From assembly GCA_002727675.1 (NCBI GenBank), contig PBXQ01000056.1, forward strand, positions 1 through 43,299: a stretch of 43,299 nucleotides of DNA, in the 5' to 3' direction. Positions within the stretch are counted from its first letter, which is position 1, and the number at the start of each line of letters is the position of its first letter. The stretch comes from Thermoplasmata archaeon (lineage in GTDB: Archaea; Thermoplasmatota; Poseidoniia; Poseidoniales; Thalassarchaeaceae). Under the pieces are notes generated by a model. It had not been told where the DNA came from, did no database searches, and worked only from the letters and a program-made list of their open reading frames with translations. Both the position numbers and the translations under genes were made by a program. Shown in pieces: positions 39,414-43,299 of the stretch.

Positions 39414-40646
39414 TCATCTAAGGGCATTTACTGCTTCTTCAAATAGATCAACAAATTGCCTTGCTTCTTCTTCAGTATTGTATAAATAAACTGATGTCCT
39501 CAATGAACCACCAGCAATATCCTTTGAATTAAACCAACTATTAACACAATGGTAGCCTGACCTAACCATTATCGAACCCGCCTCATCTAGTATGATTGAA
39601 AGATCGTAGACATCAATATCATCAACTGTAATAGAAGTCATCCCCCCACGAAGTCTAGCAGAATCAGGGCCAATAATTGAAACCTCCTCAATGTCTTTTA
39701 CTCCATCAGTAATTATTTCATTCAAACGAACCTCATGTGATCGTAACCATTCAAAATCTACACTCTGTAAGTATTCTACTGCTGCCTTTGCACCAATAAT
39801 TCCGGCATAATTAGATGAACCACCCTCAAATTTTGCTGGTGGCTTAAGAAATTGAACATCATGATCACTAATATTTGAAACTGTCTTCCCACCTCCTGAG
39901 ATGGTATCTAAATTAGCAAGGCACTCTTCTTTACCATACAAAACACCAATCCCACTAGGGCCAAGCATCTTATGCAAGCTGAAGGTAAGATAATCGCAAT
40001 CTAATTGCCGGACATCAACCTTGTTATGTGGAACACCTTGGGCGGAATCAACTAATATTTCCGCATCATAATCATGAGCAATCTTCGTAATCTCCTTGAC
40101 TGGATTTGTAACTCCATCAAGGTTACTAACTTGTGGTACTGCAACCAATCTTAGATTCTTACCAATCGTGGAACACTTTTCTTCAAATGCCTCCAAATCA
40201 AATGTATTATCATCATTAGAATGTACAAATGAGTGTTTAATTAAGCCTTTATTTTCAAGTTGTAGCCAAGGAACCAAATTACTATTGTGTTCTTTATCAG
40301 TAGTCAAAACGACATCATCTTTTTCCCATTTAATTCCATGTGCTACTTGATTAATGGCAAAGGTTGAATTCAATGTAAATATTATTTCATCTGTAGTTGC
40401 TCCTATGAATTTGGATATTAAACCTCTTGATTGTACCAACTTGTGAGTAACTGAATTACCCCAACGATGTGGACTACGACCAGCACAACCTGGAGTCACA
40501 GTATAGTATGAATTGATTTCATCTACAACAGAATCAGGGCGCATCGTAGTACAAGCATTATCCAAATAAGCAACAGGATCTTCTTTTCTTAATGGAGCAA
40601 AGTCATCTCTGAAACGATTTGGGGGCACAATATCACCATGCTTCAT
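39414..40646 (-). CDS. SufS-like cysteine desulfurase
   Basis: YLDNACTTMRPDSVV; EHNSNLVPW; DSAQGVPH; TFSLHKMLGPSGIGVLYG (PLP Lys); RSGYHCVNSWF (candidate catalytic Cys); start at 40646. Confidence 0.88.
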   Translation of the reverse strand: MKHGDIVPPNRFRDDFAPLRKEDPVAYLDNACTTMRPDSVVDEINSYYTVTPGCAGRSPHRWGNSVTHKLVQSRGLISKFIGATTDEIIFTLNSTFAINQVAHGIKWEKDDVVLTTDKEHNSNLVPWLQLENKGLIKHSFVHSNDDNTFDLEAFEEKCSTIGKNLRLVAVPQVSNLDGVTNPVKEITKIAHDYDAEILVDSAQGVPHNKVDVRQLDCDYLTFSLHKMLGPSGIGVLYGKEECLANLDTISGGGKTVSNISDHDVQFLKPPAKFEGGSSNYAGIIGAKAAVEYLQSVDFEWLRSHEVRLNEIITDGVKDIEEVSIIGPDSARLRGGMTSITVDDIDVYDLSIILDEAGSIMVRSGYHCVNSWFNSKDIAGGSLRTSVYLYNTEEEARQFVDLFEEAVNALR

Positions 40647-41784
40647 CATCAGGGAAATGATCACTAATAGGCGCACTAGTTCCACAACCATCACAACTAA
40701 TGCGTTTTGGGAATTTAGTAGAACAACTTTCACAGTTCTCATCAGGTGCACCAACCCCATCACAATCATCAGTAAGGCAGACTACCTCAATCATACCTGT
40801 GACAAAATTTCGTTTTACAGGAGTAGCGCCACCACAAGTAGGGCATGTACCTCTCTGACCCTTTTCAACAGAATCTTCACCTCTTAATTTACGGCTTACT
40901 TCACGTGACCGGTGGCTTTCAATTTCTTGACCTGCTGAGCCAAGCATTAATTGCGGATACCACAAAACATGAATCAAAGCAAATACTGAAATTGTCCCAG
41001 AAATGACATAAAATACACGGTATAACCACATATTTGTTGAATCTCTAAATGCAACAGAATGAGCCCCAAACCATGAAAATATTATTACTGTTAAACACCA
41101 AAAAACTAGTACTGCACACCACGCAACTAAACTATGATCTCGCATAGCTGCCTCCATTTTCCTAGGATCTGGATGGCCATGTTGATTTTCAACGTGTACA
41201 TCACGTGTCTGAGCAACAGCCTGCCAAGTATTAAATGATAAAAATCCTAGAATGGATGCCCCCATTATCAAACCTACGAAATCGAAAAAGGAAGAACCAA
41301 GAGGGAATTTAGGATTATCTGCATGAGATACAATTATTCCTATTTGAACTGCGCCTAAACCAATAAATAAGTACAGAGTTTTTTCACGCATTAGTGGATA
41401 CTCTCCCAATATTCTGAATAGGAAGATTACCCAGAATACAACACTCATAATCATCATAGCAAATGCTTGCCAAGTAATAGCATTTAATCCATCAATTCCA
41501 ACTTTCCAAATATCTCCGCCACCTGAAAACTCCCCACTAGCAAGATCTGTTGAACCTGTAAATAATGCTGCAAAGCCCAAAGCAATAGTGATAATTTCAG
41601 TCCGACCCCAAGTTTCACGAATTTTACGGTAATGAAAGTTAAGTTCTACCTTCAAATCATGTAATGGAGTAAGCCAAGGTTGATCAATTGAAAGGCGTTG
41701 TTCTAATCGCATTTCAGAGAGGCGGGCGCCAATATGCATCTGTTCGCCTTCAGCAAACTCTTCGTCGGCCAAGTCCCCCTCCAT
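40633..41784 (-). CDS. Polytopic membrane protein with C-terminal zinc-ribbon motifs
   Basis: About six hydrophobic segments; tail CPTCGGATPVKR...CLTDDCDGVGAPDENCESC...CDGCG. Confidence 0.7.
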   Translation of the reverse strand: MEGDLADEEFAEGEQMHIGARLSEMRLEQRLSIDQPWLTPLHDLKVELNFHYRKIRETWGRTEIITIALGFAALFTGSTDLASGEFSGGGDIWKVGIDGLNAITWQAFAMMIMSVVFWVIFLFRILGEYPLMREKTLYLFIGLGAVQIGIIVSHADNPKFPLGSSFFDFVGLIMGASILGFLSFNTWQAVAQTRDVHVENQHGHPDPRKMEAAMRDHSLVAWCAVLVFWCLTVIIFSWFGAHSVAFRDSTNMWLYRVFYVISGTISVFALIHVLWYPQLMLGSAGQEIESHRSREVSRKLRGEDSVEKGQRGTCPTCGGATPVKRNFVTGMIEVVCLTDDCDGVGAPDENCESCSTKFPKRISCDGCGTSAPISDHFPDDEAW

Positions 41785-41876
41785 GTGGGGCCGAGTATTT
41801 ATTAGCCATTAAGAAACACCCCTCAACAATTACTAATCAGGTCATTATTCAATGCAAATTATTCTTACAGCAAAAG

Positions 41877-41948
41877 AGCCACTGGCGTGAATTGAACACG
41901 CGACCTACGCCTTACCAAGGCGTCGCTATACCTCTAAGCCACAGTGGC
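41877..41948 (-). tRNA. tRNA-Thr(GGT)
   Basis: Minus strand GCCACTG-TG-GCTTAGAGGTATAGC-G-ACGCC-TTGGTAA-GGCGT-AGGTC-GCGTGTTCAATTCACGC-CAGTGGC; full cloverleaf, anticodon GGT; CCA not encoded. Confidence 0.93.
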
Positions 41949-42063
41949 AGTATTGCGGGCGACTCAAAACCTAAACTTAACAATGTCCGTGCCTAAATAA
42001 CCCCAAAGCAATAACTTATGAATCGTCACCATGAAAGGTAAGTCATTAGTCGGAGTCATCGTA

Positions 42064-42149
42064 GCCGAGATCGCATAGCCTGGTATCGCGCGTGACTGGA
42101 AATCACGTGGGTTCGTCCCGCGGGAGTTCAAATCTCCCTCTCGGCGCCA
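42064..42149 (+). tRNA. tRNA-Ser(GGA)
   Basis: GCCGAGA acceptor pairs TCTCGGC; anticodon arm CGTGA-CTGGAAA-TCACG; long variable arm; T-arm GGGAGTTCAAATCTCCC; discriminator G then encoded CCA. Confidence 0.93.
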
Positions 42150-42299
42150 CACAAAAAACGCTTGACTGAAAAGCACTTGTAGTCCGAGTCAAAGGGGCGC
42201 TGATTGAGTAATAATACAAGGGGGGGTCAGCGCCACAGGGAGTTCAAAATCTTCAAAAATCGCAGTAAAACTAATAAAATACACAATTTAGTCCACATT

Positions 42300-42695
42300 A
42301 TGAGCACTAAATGGTTAGAGGATGAGGTGTCTGATGATGAGGACGACGAATCAGATGAGGATTGGGCGCCCAAAACCACCGATAAATTACCACGAAATCC
42401 AGATGATTGGCAACCAGTAGATGGTGTTGACACGGAAACTCAATACGAAATAGATGATAATTCTAAAGATGAAGGTTATGTTTACATTCGTTCTAATTCT
42501 ACTTCTGGTCTCGGGGCAGGAATAGAAGAGGTTCGTACTCGAGATGATGATGATGATGATGGTGGTGAATGGATTGCCACTGACAATTTAAACATAGATG
42601 AGGAAGCTGATTCTGACGACCCGACAAAGTACACAATAATCATGGAATTCGTTCATGACGAAGACCCAGATGAAGAAGACGATGATGAGGTGTGA
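42300..42695 (+). CDS. Highly acidic small protein
   Basis: Start at 42300 (MSTKWLEDEVSDDEDDESDEDW); Asp/Glu-rich throughout, ends DEDPDEEDDDEV. Confidence 0.6.
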   Translation: MSTKWLEDEVSDDEDDESDEDWAPKTTDKLPRNPDDWQPVDGVDTETQYEIDDNSKDEGYVYIRSNSTSGLGAGIEEVRTRDDDDDDGGEWIATDNLNIDEEADSDDPTKYTIIMEFVHDEDPDEEDDDEV

Positions 42696-42791
42696 ACGCA
42701 GAGAGTCCGGATTGTCCCAAATGTAATGGTGATGGAGTTGCATGATTACCCATTGTATGGGGAAATAGGAGTAATGGACATTCAATTGTAA

Positions 42792-42929
42792 TCAGACGTC
42801 ATCGCCAGTATGCCAATCCTGATAATTTGGATCATAAGCTCCTTTGCCCCTCATGCTTTGGCACTTCTCACACAATTTTGGCCATGTCCACTGATCGATT
42901 CGCCTCTTACACTGGCTACATTTGGGCAT
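42792..42929 (-). CDS. Zinc-ribbon microprotein, 45 aa, absent from the ORF track
   Basis: MPKCSQCKRRIDQWTWPKLCEKCQSMRGKGAYDPNYQDWHTGDDV*: two CxxC pairs. Confidence 0.55.
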   Translation of the reverse strand: MPKCSQCKRRIDQWTWPKLCEKCQSMRGKGAYDPNYQDWHTGDDV

Positions 42930-43093
42930 GTGGATAGGTTTATACTGATTTGTTTAACTGTTTGCCTGTTAATCTAGCATGAAATTAGTTCAAAGGCTAG
43001 CACCTGAATCAACCAATCCGATAATTACCGATGTAAGGTTTGGAATAATAATTTTATAATATTCTTTATTAACAGTGATTAATACGAATTAGT

Positions 43094-43288
43094 ATGGTTG
43101 CAGGAAATCATCCTTGTCACCGGTGCAATCGTACCCCTTTAGAAATGGGTTTTAGTGCAAGATTCCTTGAATGCTTTTGTGGCCCTTGTTGCCCGACACA
43201 TGGTTTTCGTTGTAAACACGATTTTGAGTGGGTATGTATAGATTGTCAAGGTGATTGTACTGGAAGACATCCAAAATGTCCAGATTGA
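43094..43288 (+). CDS. Cys-rich small zinc-binding protein
   Basis: 64 aa with 11 Cys: CHRC, CFCGPCC, CKH, CIDC, C, C; TATA-like TTTATAATA about 35-40 nt upstream. Confidence 0.65.
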   Translation: MVAGNHPCHRCNRTPLEMGFSARFLECFCGPCCPTHGFRCKHDFEWVCIDCQGDCTGRHPKCPD

Positions 43289-43299
43289 ATTATTTCAGA

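Noticed and set aside
41688-42176. ORFs of 102 aa (+) and 70 aa (-) near 41.7-42.2 kb
   Set aside because: They run through the two tRNA genes; tRNA cloverleaves are complete
42234-42255. GGGAGTTCAAAATCT resembling the tRNA-Ser T-arm (GGGAGTTCAAATCT), possible att-site duplication
   Set aside because: Only about 14 nt with an indel, no integrase or element boundary nearby; likely chance
42746-42946. Plus-strand continuation after the TGA at 42743 (LPIVWGN...LLCPSCFGTSHTILA...), possible recoding or selenocysteine
   Set aside because: No SECIS-like element recognised and the opposite-strand zinc-ribbon ORF with its own start and stop is a simpler reading

Overview
The window looks like ordinary chromosome from a marine Thermoplasmatota-type archaeon (Poseidoniales/MGII-like; lineage inferred from gene content and AT-rich composition, not tested). 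It is densely coding. Recognisable core genes: an archaeal SRP RNA, tRNA-Thr(GGT), tRNA-Ser(GGA), geranylgeranyl reductase, type IA topoisomerase, pyrD-pyrK, tRNA-splicing endonuclease, pntAA-pntAB-pntB, malate dehydrogenase, archaeal D-aminoacyl-tRNA deacylase DtdA, proline dehydrogenase, a SufS-like cysteine desulfurase and an MqnC-like radical SAM enzyme. The accessory content is mostly secreted or surface proteins: a 1020-aa thrombospondin-type-3 (TSP3) repeat protein, a PKD-like membrane-anchored protein, a subtilisin, an M6 metalloprotease overlapping a rhomboid-like gene, and a TatC with an unusual Cys-rich cytoplasmic extension. The most striking gene is a 1064-aa TSP3-repeat lipoprotein whose C-terminus matches the cysteine framework and catalytic motifs of bacterial PNGase F. 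I found no CRISPR array, transposase, integrase or phage module. All family calls come from motif recognition by eye; no database search was run.
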